A stretch of 37,683 bases of DNA from Sandaracinaceae bacterium (GCA_017881055.1 JADGRF010000148.1:1-37683), one strand, 5' to 3'; counted from the first letter of the stretch, positions 7,647 to 15,624 are shown. Translations and numbers: made by a program. Notes: generated from the letters alone by a model not told the origin.

Positions 7647-8483
7647 CTAGCCTTGTCGCGCGCGTTTCAAGAGCAGCAGCTTGATGCGCTGCGCATCGCC
7701 GGTCGCCTCGCCGAAGATCGCCTCGGCGACGGCGCCCGGAACGGACTCGACGTCGAACGAAGGCGGCAGCTTCGCCCAGAGCGCACCGAACCGGTTCGCG
7801 AGCGGGAGCGCTGCAGCCAACAGCGGCAAGTCTTCGAGACCCGTGCCGACGCGGTTCCAGGCGGGGCCCCACGGCGGATCGAGGAACAGGATGTCGGCCT
7901 GCAGCTCGGGCAGCAGCGCGAGCGCGTCGCCCGCGACGAAATGGATGCGCGCAGCGACGCCGTAGACGGCTGCATTGTGCTGGGCGTGGGCGAGCCGTTG
8001 CGCGTCTCGTTCGATCGCTGTGACCTGTGCGCCGGCACGAGCGAACGCGATTGCGTTGCCCCCGACACCACAGCCGGCGTCGATCACGTGGCAACCTGCG
8101 GTCGGCGCGGCGATGCGCATGGCCAGCGCTTCGGGCGTGAGCGAGTAGCGGCCTTCGTCGTCGAGCCGAACGTCGCGCAACAGAAAGCCCGGTGTCGTGG
8201 CGCGGCGCCGACGGGCGTCGATCGTGCGGGCATTGCGGACGTGGCGCCGGTCGAGCGGCGGCGTGACCTCGCAGAGCACGCGTCGGCCGCCGAAGCCCAG
8301 GCCACGCAGGCGGGCGGCGACGTCGGCTGCGAGCGCGCTGGGCAGCTCCGCCTCGGCGAAGCGCCAGCCGTCGGCGGCGCTCTCGAGCGTGAAGCCGGCA
8401 CCCAGCAAGCGCTGCGCATCGAGCGCGGCCAGCCACGGAGGCAGTGGGTGCACACGGACGCGATGTGTACGTAAGGACGACAT
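7647..8483 (-). CDS. TGS1-like SAM-dependent methyltransferase
   Basis: A 278-residue class I methyltransferase. Motif I is DAGCGVGG (135-142), followed by an acidic end of strand beta-2 (AIERD), a GDA motif and the catalytic-type DPPWGP (202-207). The pairing of a CGVGGNAIAFA motif I with DPPWGP matches the RNA cap guanine-N2 methyltransferase (TGS1) family and its bacterial relatives; DPPW motifs act on exocyclic amino groups. The bacterial substrate is unknown. The first 100 residues, rich in Arg and Ala, look like a separate substrate-binding extension. The gene converges with the coiled-coil lipoprotein, with nine bases between stops, and diverges from the PilT gene. Confidence 0.8.
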   Translation of the reverse strand: MSSLRTHRVRVHPLPPWLAALDAQRLLGAGFTLESAADGWRFAEAELPSALAADVAARLRGLGFGGRRVLCEVTPPLDRRHVRNARTIDARRRRATTPGFLLRDVRLDDEGRYSLTPEALAMRIAAPTAGCHVIDAGCGVGGNAIAFARAGAQVTAIERDAQRLAHAQHNAAVYGVAARIHFVAGDALALLPELQADILFLDPPWGPAWNRVGTGLEDLPLLAAALPLANRFGALWAKLPPSFDVESVPGAVAEAIFGEATGDAQRIKLLLLKRARQG

Positions 8484-8582
8484 GGCGTGACTGTCAGGGC
8501 ACTACAGCCCGGGTGCGATGCGTGCGCAAGCATGAAGAGAATTGCGACCCGTCGCCACGGCCCATGACGCTATGCTTCCACG

Positions 8583-10826
8583 ATGCCCGCAAGCGACGAC
8601 AGGCCGACACCGCCAGTCGAACAGATGTTGGCCGCGATGGACTCGTGGGGCGCGTCTGATCTCTTCGTCTGCGGCGGCAAGGTGCCCGCGGTTCGCTTGC
8701 ATGGCGGCGTCGTGGCGCTCGAAGTGGGGAAGACGCCCGAGGACGAGCTCGAGCGCTTCATCAAGCTGGCCTGCAACGAAAAGCGCCTTGCGCGCATGCG
8801 CAGCGACGGCGGCGTCGAGGTCGCCTACTCGCTGCCGAGCGGCGCGCGCTTTCGGCTGAGCATTGCGCGCCAACTCGGGGCCACGCAGCTTTGCGCGCGC
8901 GCACTGCCGAAGGCGCAGCGCAGTCTCGAAGAGCTCGCGCTGCCCGCGTCGCTGGCTTCGTTCACGGAGCGCAGCCGGGGCCTTGTGCTGATCGCCGGCG
9001 CTCCGGGCTCCGGACGATCGACGACGCTGGCGGCGCTCGTCCATCACATCAACGTGCATCGCCCCGTGCACATCACGACGCTCGAGGATCCCGTCGAGAT
9101 CCTGCACGTCGAAGTGCGGGCGCGCGTCACGCAGCGCGAAGTCGGCACGGACACGCCGAGCTGCGCAGCCGGCGCACGCCGCGCGATGCTCGAAGGTGCC
9201 GACGTGCTCGTTCTGGCACAGCTGACGAGCCACGAGGCCGCACGTGCGGCGCTCGAGGCCGCGCAGAGCGGGCAGCTGGTGCTGGCCGTCCTAAACGCCG
9301 CGGATGCGACGCGCGCGATGTCGCTGTTCGTGGGCCTCTTCCCTGCCGAGGAGCGGCCGCGCGCGGCAGTCGACCTCGCCGCAGTGCTCGTCGGCGCGAC
9401 CGCACAGCGCCTTCTGCCGCGACGCGATGGCGCAGGCCGTGTGGCCGCGGTCGAAGTCTTGGGGGCCACGCACGAGGTCACGCGCTTGATCCGTGAGCAG
9501 GCTTGGGACGAGCTGGACGAGCTCGTGCTGCAGGAACAGACCCCGGGCATTCTGTGCTTCGATGCTGCGCTGGAAGCGCTGTGCAGAACGACGCTGATCG
9601 CACCGGAGGCGTGCGTCAGCCAGGCCTCGAACACCGAAGGCTTCGTGCGCAGGCTGCGCGGGACAAGCGCGATCAGCCCCGAGCTTGCGCGCTACGTGGG
9701 CCTCGACCTGCAGAGCCTCCTCGCGCTGGTCGTGAAGCGCGGCGCGTCCGATCTGCACCTCTCGGTGGGCAGGCCGCCCGCCCTGCGCGTGGACGGGCGG
9801 CTCGAGAGCCAGCCCACGCCGCCGATCCCAGGTACGGATCTCGATGCGCTCCTGCGCTCGATCACCTCGACCCAACAAAGGGCCGCGTTGGCGCGCGATC
9901 GCGAGCTCGATTTTTCGTTCGCCTTCACCGAAGGGCGACGCTTTCGCGTCAACGCCTACCACGAGCGCGGGAACCTCGCGATCGCGTTTCGCTCCATCTC
10001 GTCGCGCATCCCGGACGCCGAGGCGCTCGGCTTGCCGCCCGCCGTGCTGCGCATGGGCGAGGAGCCGCACGGCCTGCTCTTGGTCGTGGGACCGACCGGC
10101 TCGGGCAAGACGACGACCCTGGCCTGCCTGACCGATCGCATCAACCACACGCGGCCCTGCCACATCATCACGATCGAAGATCCGATCGAGTATGTCCACA
10201 AGAGCGATCGCGCGACCATCCACCAGCGCGAGGTCGGGACCGACACCGACAGCTTCGCCCGCGCGCTCAAGTACATCCTGCGCCAGGATCCAGATGTCGT
10301 ACTGATCGGCGAGCTGCGCGACTTCGAGACCGTCTCGGCCGCCCTGACCGCGGCGGAGACCGGGCACCTGGTGCTGGCCACGCTGCACACCAACGACGCG
10401 GTCCAGACGATCGATCGCGTGATCGACGTCTTTCCGCCGCACCAGCAGGGGCAAGCGCGTGCGCAGCTCTCGGCGGCGTTGATTGGCGTGGTCTCGCAGC
10501 GCCTGCTGCCGAAAGCCGATGGCGTGGGCCGGCTGGCCGCGTTCGAGGTGATGGTCGCGACCCCGGCCATTCGCACCCTGGTGCGTGAGGCCAAGATGCA
10601 CCAGGCGCTCGGCATCATGCAGACCTCGCGCACGACCGGTATGCTGACGATGGAACAGTCACTCGAGGAGCTTCTGCGGCGCGGATCGATCGACAAAGAG
10701 GAGGCTCTGCGCTACATGCTGAGCGCCGGCTCCTCCGATAGATCCCGCTCGAAACACGCCGCTTCGCCTGCTTTGCAAAGTCAGCCCGAAGCTGCGGAGC
10801 CCATGAAGCCCCGTAAACCTGCTTAG
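8583..10826 (+). CDS. Tandem PilT-type protein: degenerate ATPase fused to intact ATPase
   Basis: A 747-residue protein made of two PilT/PilU-like units about 364 residues apart; usual PilT is about 345-370 residues. The second unit is complete: Walker A GPTGSGKTTT (503-512), Asp box EDPIEYVHKS, Walker B with Glu577 (DVVLIGEL), His602 in TLHTNDA and the AIRTLVRE helix. The first unit keeps the fold but loses the chemistry: Walker A is GAPGSGRSTT with Arg145 for Lys, Walker B ends in AQ (212-213) instead of GE, and Asn238 replaces the His-box histidine. PilT hexamers drive type IV pilus retraction at the inner membrane. Here each polypeptide carries one dead and one live subunit. No other pilus gene is in the window. 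A 22-bp gap leads to the TraB-family gene. Confidence 0.9.
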   Translation: MPASDDRPTPPVEQMLAAMDSWGASDLFVCGGKVPAVRLHGGVVALEVGKTPEDELERFIKLACNEKRLARMRSDGGVEVAYSLPSGARFRLSIARQLGATQLCARALPKAQRSLEELALPASLASFTERSRGLVLIAGAPGSGRSTTLAALVHHINVHRPVHITTLEDPVEILHVEVRARVTQREVGTDTPSCAAGARRAMLEGADVLVLAQLTSHEAARAALEAAQSGQLVLAVLNAADATRAMSLFVGLFPAEERPRAAVDLAAVLVGATAQRLLPRRDGAGRVAAVEVLGATHEVTRLIREQAWDELDELVLQEQTPGILCFDAALEALCRTTLIAPEACVSQASNTEGFVRRLRGTSAISPELARYVGLDLQSLLALVVKRGASDLHLSVGRPPALRVDGRLESQPTPPIPGTDLDALLRSITSTQQRAALARDRELDFSFAFTEGRRFRVNAYHERGNLAIAFRSISSRIPDAEALGLPPAVLRMGEEPHGLLLVVGPTGSGKTTTLACLTDRINHTRPCHIITIEDPIEYVHKSDRATIHQREVGTDTDSFARALKYILRQDPDVVLIGELRDFETVSAALTAAETGHLVLATLHTNDAVQTIDRVIDVFPPHQQGQARAQLSAALIGVVSQRLLPKADGVGRLAAFEVMVATPAIRTLVREAKMHQALGIMQTSRTTGMLTMEQSLEELLRRGSIDKEEALRYMLSAGSSDRSRSKHAASPALQSQPEAAEPMKPRKPA

Positions 10827-10848
10827 CTCGGACGCGCCGCGCATCCCC

Positions 10849-12069
10849 TTGAGCACCGCTCCCGCGAATCAAACCGACCCGGTCCCCGACACGCAGCCGA
10901 CCGCCAGCTCCGACGACGTCGAAGTCGTAGAGCTCAGCGGGCGCCGCGTGGTGCTGGTTGGAACGGCGCACATCTCCGCCGAGTCCGTGACCCTGGTGCG
11001 CGACGTGATCGAGCGCGAGCGTCCGGACTGCGTGTGCGTCGAGCTGGACGCCCGCCGCTACGAAGCGCTCTCGCAGAAGACGCGCTGGGAAGGCCTCGAC
11101 CTGCGCGAGGTGATTCGCAATCGCCAGCTGGCCACGCTGCTGCTCAACTTCCTCTTGTCGTCGTATCAGCGGCGCCTGGGCGGACAGCTGGGCGTGATGC
11201 CCGGCAGCGAGCTGCTCGAGGCTACGCGCGTCGCGGAAGAGCTGGGCGTGCCCGTGGCGCTGTGCGACCGCGACGTGCGGGTCACGCTGCGGCGCGCCTG
11301 GGCGGCGCTGTCGTTCTGGGACAAGAGCAAGCTACTGGCGACCATACTGACGGCCGCGTTCGAGCCACCGCAGCTGAGCGAGGAAGAGCTGCGGCGCATT
11401 CGCCAGAAAGACGTGCTGTCCGAGCTGATGAACGAGCTGGGTCGCGCGATGCCCACGCTCAAGCGAGTGCTGATCGACGAGCGCGACGGCTACCTGGTGC
11501 AGAAGATCCGCGAAGCCCCGGGCAAGAACATCGTAGCGGTGGTCGGCGCAGGCCACGTGGCCGGCATGCGCGACGCGCTGCGCGGAGACCGCAGCATCGA
11601 CATGAACGACGTGATGCTGATCCCGCCCGTGCCGTTCGTGTGGAAAGCCGCGGGCTGGAGCATTCCGAGCGCGATCGTGGCCTCGATTGCGTACATCGGA
11701 CTGACCAAAGGCGTGACTGCCGCTTCGAACAACGCGCTGTATTGGGTGCTGGCAAATAGCATCCCGTGCGCCATCGCCAGCGCGCTCGCGCTCGCGCATC
11801 CGCTCACGATCTTGGCGGCGTTCGTGTGCGCACCGTTCACCAGCCTTTCGCCGCTGATCGGCGCGGGCCACGTGACTGCGTTCGTGCAGGCGTACGTGCA
11901 TCCACCACGCGTGCACGAATTCTCGACCGTGTCGGACGACATCGCGGTGCTCTCGAACTGGTGGAAGTCACGCCTTTTGCGCGTGCTGTTGGTGTTCGTG
12001 CTGAGCAGCATCGGTGGCTTGATCGGCGTCTGGATCGGCAGCGTCCGGATCGTCTCGAGCCTGTTTTGA
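10849..12069 (+). CDS. TraB/PrgY-family membrane protein
   Basis: A 406-residue protein of the TraB/PrgY/GumN superfamily. The N-terminal half carries the family motifs: GTAHIS (38-43), VELDxxRYEAL and VGAGHVAGM; conserved His and Glu residues are thought to form a metal-dependent protease-like site. The last about 140 residues contain several hydrophobic segments, placing the protein in the membrane. In Enterococcus, TraB/PrgY proteins block peptide pheromone activity; the role in this bacterium is unknown. The start is a TTG at 10849, chosen because no ATG or GTG lies before the first motif in this frame. It follows the tandem PilT gene by 22 bp, and its stop overlaps the TTG of the next gene, so the three genes are probably one transcript. 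Confidence 0.85.
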   Translation: MSTAPANQTDPVPDTQPTASSDDVEVVELSGRRVVLVGTAHISAESVTLVRDVIERERPDCVCVELDARRYEALSQKTRWEGLDLREVIRNRQLATLLLNFLLSSYQRRLGGQLGVMPGSELLEATRVAEELGVPVALCDRDVRVTLRRAWAALSFWDKSKLLATILTAAFEPPQLSEEELRRIRQKDVLSELMNELGRAMPTLKRVLIDERDGYLVQKIREAPGKNIVAVVGAGHVAGMRDALRGDRSIDMNDVMLIPPVPFVWKAAGWSIPSAIVASIAYIGLTKGVTAASNNALYWVLANSIPCAIASALALAHPLTILAAFVCAPFTSLSPLIGAGHVTAFVQAYVHPPRVHEFSTVSDDIAVLSNWWKSRLLRVLLVFVLSSIGGLIGVWIGSVRIVSSLF

Positions 12070-13709
12070 GCGCTCGTCGGTCCACTGCGTTCGTGTTCGT
12101 GTTCGTGTTGCTCGTGTTGCTCGTGGCGTGCCACGCGCAGACGCGGACGGATGCGCGGGTCGGGGCCGGCGCAGCGCAGACAACGCCGGTGAGCGTCGGC
12201 GACTCGCGGCTGCCGCCGTCCGCGGCACGCTACGATACGCGCTCGGTCGCGGCGGATGCTTTCATCGGTCGCGGTGGACCGGCGTGCGCTGATGCTGTGC
12301 GCGGCGCTGCCAAGTCGCGTGGCCTACAGGCCGAGCCGGATGCGCGGCTGGCGGAGCTGGCGTCGTGGGTGGCCGATCACAGCTCCTCGGGCGGCCAACT
12401 GCCGAGCGCAGAGCAACTCGACTTGGCAGCGCGACAGCTCGGCTTGGTGGAGCCGTTGCCCACGGTCAGCGTGATTGCCACCGACGCGCCGAGCGGCATG
12501 GCTGTGCGCGTCCTGGATGAAGCCAGCGCGCTCTACGCACGCCGCAACTACACGCACTTCGGCGGCGTGATCCGCGAAGAGGCCGGCGGACAGCGCTGCA
12601 TCTTCGTGCTGTCGCAACGCCTCGCCAGGTTCACGCCGATGCTGCGAACGATCCCTGTCGGCGCGACCATCGAGCTGCGCGGCACGCTCGACGCCGGCTA
12701 CACCACGCCGACGCTCGCGGTGACCTTCCCGGACGGCCACGTCGCTCGTAGCGCTCCCGCGCAAGGCGCGCAGATTCGCCTCGACGAGAAGACCGCCGCT
12801 GCCGGCGTGTACCGCATCGAGGTGCTGGCCGAAGGCCGGCTCGGCACGACCGTGATCGCGAACTTCCCGGTCTACGTGGGCGTACCTGCGCCCGAGCGCC
12901 TGCCGAGCGCTCCGACCGGCGATGGCGACGGCGATCCCCGCATCGATCCACGACAGCGCACGCTCGACCTGCTCAACGAAGAACGGAGAAGTGCCGGCGT
13001 CGCGCCGCTCACGCTCGACGCGACGCTGTCGCAGCTCGCGCTCGCGCACAGCCAAGACATGCTCGCGCACGACTACATCGGTCACACCTCGCCGACAGCT
13101 GGCACGGCCGGCGATCGCGTCGCGCGCGCGGGCGTGCGCACGAGCCTCGTGCTGGAGAACATCGGACGCGGCTACAGCTTGCGCGAGGTTCACGAAGGGT
13201 TGCTCGCGAGCCCGGGGCACCGCGCGAACATCGTGCATCCGCAGGCTACGAACGTCGGCATCGGCGTGGTGACCGAGCCCGAGCACGATCGCACCGCGTA
13301 CCTGGTGACCGAAGTGTTCACTCGGGTCACGGCGGCATTGACGAGCGATGCCGCACAGCGCGTGCTCGAGCTCGTAAATCGTGCACGCGCGGCACGCAAG
13401 CTCGCGCCGCTCCAGCAGGACGCCGAGCTGTCGCCGATCGCCGCTGCCGCAGCGCGTCGTTACTTCGCACCGACGGCCCCGAGCGACGCACAGGTCATGG
13501 CCGAGACGCAGCAGGCTCTGGAGCGTCCGAGTAAGAAAGCGCGACGGATAGCCGGGCTGCTCACGGTCGTGGGCGGCGTCGACGAGCTGGCGGGGCTCGA
13601 TGCGCTGTTGGCGCCATCGGCGCACATGCTCGGCATCGGCCTTGCGCAAGGCACGCGCGCCGACACGTTCACGAACGCGATCTGCGCCGTGCTGCTAGTC
13701 AGCCCGTGA
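12066..13709 (+). CDS. CAP (SCP/PR1) domain lipoprotein with a degenerate second copy
   Basis: Predicted 547-residue lipoprotein. The start is a TTG at 12066 overlapping the previous stop (TTTTGA). This gives an N-terminus with a short basic region, a Phe/Val/Leu core encoded by a TTCGTG-type simple repeat, and the lipobox LVAC (Cys22). Residues about 40-290 are of unknown type and include strand-rich stretches. Residues 299-425 are a CAP domain: LNEERRSAGVAPL, ALAHSQDMLAHDYIGH, ENIG and SPGHRANIV...VGIGVV, with the usual His/Glu cavity residues. From about 429 a second copy begins (VLELVNRARAARKLAPL) but lacks the HRANI part, so it is probably degenerate. Bacterial CAP lipoproteins sit in the envelope; their ligand is rarely known. 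Confidence 0.85.
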   Translation: MSARRSTAFVFVFVLLVLLVACHAQTRTDARVGAGAAQTTPVSVGDSRLPPSAARYDTRSVAADAFIGRGGPACADAVRGAAKSRGLQAEPDARLAELASWVADHSSSGGQLPSAEQLDLAARQLGLVEPLPTVSVIATDAPSGMAVRVLDEASALYARRNYTHFGGVIREEAGGQRCIFVLSQRLARFTPMLRTIPVGATIELRGTLDAGYTTPTLAVTFPDGHVARSAPAQGAQIRLDEKTAAAGVYRIEVLAEGRLGTTVIANFPVYVGVPAPERLPSAPTGDGDGDPRIDPRQRTLDLLNEERRSAGVAPLTLDATLSQLALAHSQDMLAHDYIGHTSPTAGTAGDRVARAGVRTSLVLENIGRGYSLREVHEGLLASPGHRANIVHPQATNVGIGVVTEPEHDRTAYLVTEVFTRVTAALTSDAAQRVLELVNRARAARKLAPLQQDAELSPIAAAAARRYFAPTAPSDAQVMAETQQALERPSKKARRIAGLLTVVGGVDELAGLDALLAPSAHMLGIGLAQGTRADTFTNAICAVLLVSP

Positions 13710-13754
13710 GCCTGCCGCCGTCAGCTGCAGGCATCGCCGCGTGAGCGCTGCGCG

Positions 13755-14183
13755 TCAGGCCTTCTTACCGGGCGGCGCAGGCGGTGGCGTGGTCACTTCC
13801 ACGAGCCACGCTTCGGTCGGCACGAACTCTATGCCGTCGGACGTCTCCATCTGCAGGAGATCCGGGTGATCGGTCACCACGCGCTTCACACCCGCCGCTT
13901 TCGCAGCGGCGACCAGCGCTTCCGGCCACGCTTCGGGGCCGAATTCTTGGTCCGTCTTCACCACCTGCAGGAGGCCCTTGATCAGATCGACTTGCTGCTG
14001 GACTGCGTCGCCCTTGAACGCCGGCAACGCGCGCAGCATCTGGCCCACGCGCGCGAGGATCCACTCGGTGGCCTTGCTCTCGCCCTTGTGCTTACCCAGC
14101 ACGCGTCGAACGACCTGCTCGGGCGGACTGCCAAGGGCAACCGAAGCATTCACGTACACATCGGGCGCCAAGATGATGTCCAC
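13755..14183 (-). CDS. PIN-domain protein
   Basis: A 142-residue protein with the layout of a PIN-type nuclease. An N-terminal strand ends in an acidic residue (MDIILAPDVYVNASV, Asp8), there is a central Glu-containing helix (GESKATEW, Glu40), and late VVTDHPDLL (Asp105/Asp108) precedes a GIEFVPTEAWL strand, as in VapC-like proteins. These acids would bind Mg/Mn for RNA cleavage. The GTG at 14183 is preferred because GGAGG lies eight bases upstream and the N-terminus then matches PIN proteins; a second GTG at 14189 is too close to that site. No antitoxin-sized gene adjoins it, so a classical toxin-antitoxin pair is not supported. The C-terminus is a Pro-rich tail. Confidence 0.7.
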   Translation of the reverse strand: MDIILAPDVYVNASVALGSPPEQVVRRVLGKHKGESKATEWILARVGQMLRALPAFKGDAVQQQVDLIKGLLQVVKTDQEFGPEAWPEALVAAAKAAGVKRVVTDHPDLLQMETSDGIEFVPTEAWLVEVTTPPPAPPGKKA

Positions 14184-14570
14184 CGTCACTCCCTCCGCTA
14201 AACGACCCGTGGGCGAATCCAGGGAGTTTTCGGCGATGGGAGGCACATCCGTCAAGCGCCTTGGTCGATTGTCTGACGCTTGGCCGACGCCGACTCCGGC
14301 CGCACGTCCTAAATTGGCCGATGGTCTAGGCTGCTCGATTGGGATATCTAGGCCGGAATGGCACCCTGGAGCGTCGCGGGCCAAGCGCTGGCGGCTGTAC
14401 CGGGGGGCCGCTCGGCCCAGCGAATCGTCATCACGTGACGTTCGACAACGGCGCGCACGACTCCACGGGTGGCCAGGCCACCGCCTCGCCGGCTGTCGAC
14501 TTCACGAGCGTGGCCCCTCGCGTGCGGCCACAAGCCTGCCGAGACGCTGTGCGCCGCGCTGGAGCAGCAG
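14184..14570. other. 387-bp stretch without a recognised gene
   Basis: This region lies between the start of the PIN gene and the recognisable part of the aminotransferase remnant. Several frames are open by virtue of high GC, but none gives a known motif. Two local AT-richer spots (around 14310 and 14340) could belong to the promoter of the PIN gene, read leftward; I cannot define boxes. Part of it may be the more decayed N-terminal portion of the aminotransferase. Confidence 0.35.
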
Positions 14571-14810
14571 CTGACGCCGCGCGAGCCTCCGGTGCAGGTG
14601 GTCTATGCGCTCGAGCAAGCGCTGCTGGAGCTCTTCGCCGAAGGCGGCGCGGAGGCCCGACAGCGTCGCTGCCTCGCCAACTGCACGATCGCCTGTTCGC
14701 AGGGGGCTTCACGATCTACCCGGGCAGGGGCGGCGAGGCGCGTACGTTCCGCCCGGCCAACCTGGGCGTGGTGAATACGTCGGACATGCGCGCCTTCGTG
14801 GAAGCGATGC
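14571..14810 (+). pseudogene. Remnant of a class V (PhnW-like) aminotransferase
   Basis: Two frames carry neighbouring pieces of the C-terminal domain of a 2-aminoethylphosphonate-pyruvate-type class V aminotransferase. Frame 3 gives PPVQVVYALEQALLELFAEG followed by an ARQRR...ANC helix (about 14586-14690). Frame 2 then gives FAGGFTIYPGRGGEARTF and NLGVVNTSDMRAFVEAM (about 14697-14810). Compared with intact enzymes, about 50 residues between the two pieces are missing and the frame has shifted, and the PLP-lysine half is absent. Frame 2 remains open into the next gene, so an automatic caller may wrongly fuse the remnant to it. Confidence 0.65.
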
Positions 14811-14902
14811 GCGGCCCTTCAAGAATTGCAGTGCACCCCGCTTTACGCGCGCGCTATAAGGGCGGCCCCCTAAATCCCACTCGGAGCGGGGCTCCCTCGA
14901 GC

Positions 14903-15457
14903 ATGACCAGTCCGGCCGCGCATTTTCGGCTTTGCAGCAGCTGCAAGCGACCCCTGCCCTTTGCGGCGCCGTATTGGATCTGCAGTGTATCGACGTGCAA
15001 CCGCACCAAGATGCCCTACACGTTCTGTTCGGTGTCGTGCTGGCAGGCGCACGTGCCGGTGCTGCGCCATCGCGACGCCTGGGCCGAGGAGCGCCGCGCG
15101 CCGACACGTGAAGCGTTCGAAGCTCAGGAACGCGAGCAAGCGCAAGCGGCGGAGCTGCGTCCCGCGGCAGCCTCCGGCTCTGGGCTTAAGTCTTCTGCAG
15201 TAAGTTCGGGAAACTCGATCAACAAGGAGCCAGCGATGTCGAACGAAGAAGTTGCCAAAGAGGTGCTGATCGTCGTGTCGAAGGTCAAGGCGTACATCCG
15301 TGCGCGCTCGGGCATGAACACGTCCGACGCCGTCGCGGAAGCGCTTTCAGACCTCGTACGCAAAGCCGCCGATCAAGCGGTGGAAGCCGCGAAAGCGGAC
15401 GGTCGCAAGACCGTGATGGCGCGCGATGTCGCGGGCGGCAGCGTAGAAGCCGGGTGA
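14903..15457 (+). CDS. Zn-binding cross-brace module fused in frame to a bacterial histone fold
   Basis: A 184-residue protein from the ATG at 14903. Residues 11-56 hold eight likely zinc ligands in HIT/MYND-like order: C11-x2-C14, C27-x4-C32, C42-x3-C46, H50 and H56. An acidic Glu/Ala/Arg linker runs to about 110. Residues 112-184 look like a single histone fold: helix 1 (EVLIVVSKVKAYIRARSG), loop, long helix 2 (VAEALSDLVRKAADQAVEAA), then GRKTVMARD, where Arg168 and Asp175 sit seven apart as in the Arg-Asp clamp of archaeal histones. Helix 3 is very short. AAGGAG six bases before an ATG at 15236 would allow a separate 73-residue histone from the same frame. A strong terminator hairpin follows. 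The role is probably DNA binding or compaction; the zinc part may bind a partner. Confidence 0.72.
   Translation: MTSPAAHFRLCSSCKRPLPFAAPYWICSVSTCNRTKMPYTFCSVSCWQAHVPVLRHRDAWAEERRAPTREAFEAQEREQAQAAELRPAAASGSGLKSSAVSSGNSINKEPAMSNEEVAKEVLIVVSKVKAYIRARSGMNTSDAVAEALSDLVRKAADQAVEAAKADGRKTVMARDVAGGSVEAG
15224..15229 (+). promoter_or_regulatory. Internal Shine-Dalgarno ahead of the histone-fold domain
   Basis: AAGGAG lies six bases before ATG 15236, which is residue 112 of the Zn-module/histone protein and exactly the boundary of the histone domain. This is one of the best ribosome-binding sites in the window. It suggests that a 73-residue stand-alone histone (15236-15457) may be made in addition to, or instead of, the long form. 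Confidence 0.55.
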
Positions 15458-15470
15458 AAGACTCGGTCGT

Positions 15471-15531
15471 CCCCGAGCAGCCTTCGGCTCTCGGGTGTCT
15501 CGCACCCCGAGCAGCCTTCGGCTCTCGGGTG
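15471..15531 (+). repeat. Two 27-bp direct repeats, each a small hairpin
   Basis: The 27-bp unit at 15471-15497 is repeated exactly at 15505-15531, eight bases apart. Each copy contains CCGAG and AGCC paired with GGCT and CTCGG around a TTC loop, with one bulged C. A related core (CTTCGGCTCT) occurs again at 16670-16679 in another intergenic hairpin. This fits a small dispersed intergenic repeat, or duplicated transcription-termination structures after the histone gene. Confidence 0.75.
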
Positions 15532-15533
15532 GG

Positions 15534-15568
15534 AACGCCCGCGACGCTCGAAGGACGTCGCGGGCGTT
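15534..15568 (+). terminator. Strong stem-loop after the histone gene
   Basis: AACGCCCGCGACG (15534-15546) and CGTCGCGGGCGTT (15556-15568) form a perfect 13-bp stem with a 9-base loop, 77 bases after the stop at 15457. The T-run is very short, as is common in GC-rich genomes, so Rho-independent termination is likely but not certain. Confidence 0.7.
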
Positions 15569-15624
15569 GTCGATCTCGCCGAGTGGCCCCATGATGCTGC
15601 GCTCGGTGGTGGCAGGCGCGGGCT

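Noticed and set aside
11766..12065. Upstream extension of the CAP lipoprotein by 100 codons
   Set aside because: It overlaps the TraB-family gene in another frame, and the TTG at 12066 gives a clean lipoprotein signal peptide.
12091..12126. TTCGTG/CTCGTG simple repeat as a phase-variable tract
   Set aside because: The unit is six bases, so copy changes keep the frame, and it simply encodes the hydrophobic core of the signal peptide.
14339..14902. In-frame N-terminal extension of the Zn-module/histone protein
   Set aside because: The extension reads partly through aminotransferase remnant sequence and is otherwise low-complexity Arg/Gly/Ala; the ATG at 14903 directly precedes the Zn module.
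13755..15457. Defence island made of the PIN protein, pseudogene and histone gene
   Set aside because: No antitoxin, restriction, recombinase or other defence gene is present and base composition does not change; nothing beyond the PIN fold suggests defence.
15471..15531. Possible CRISPR-like array
   Set aside because: Only two units with an eight-base spacer, each forming a hairpin, and no cas genes nearby.
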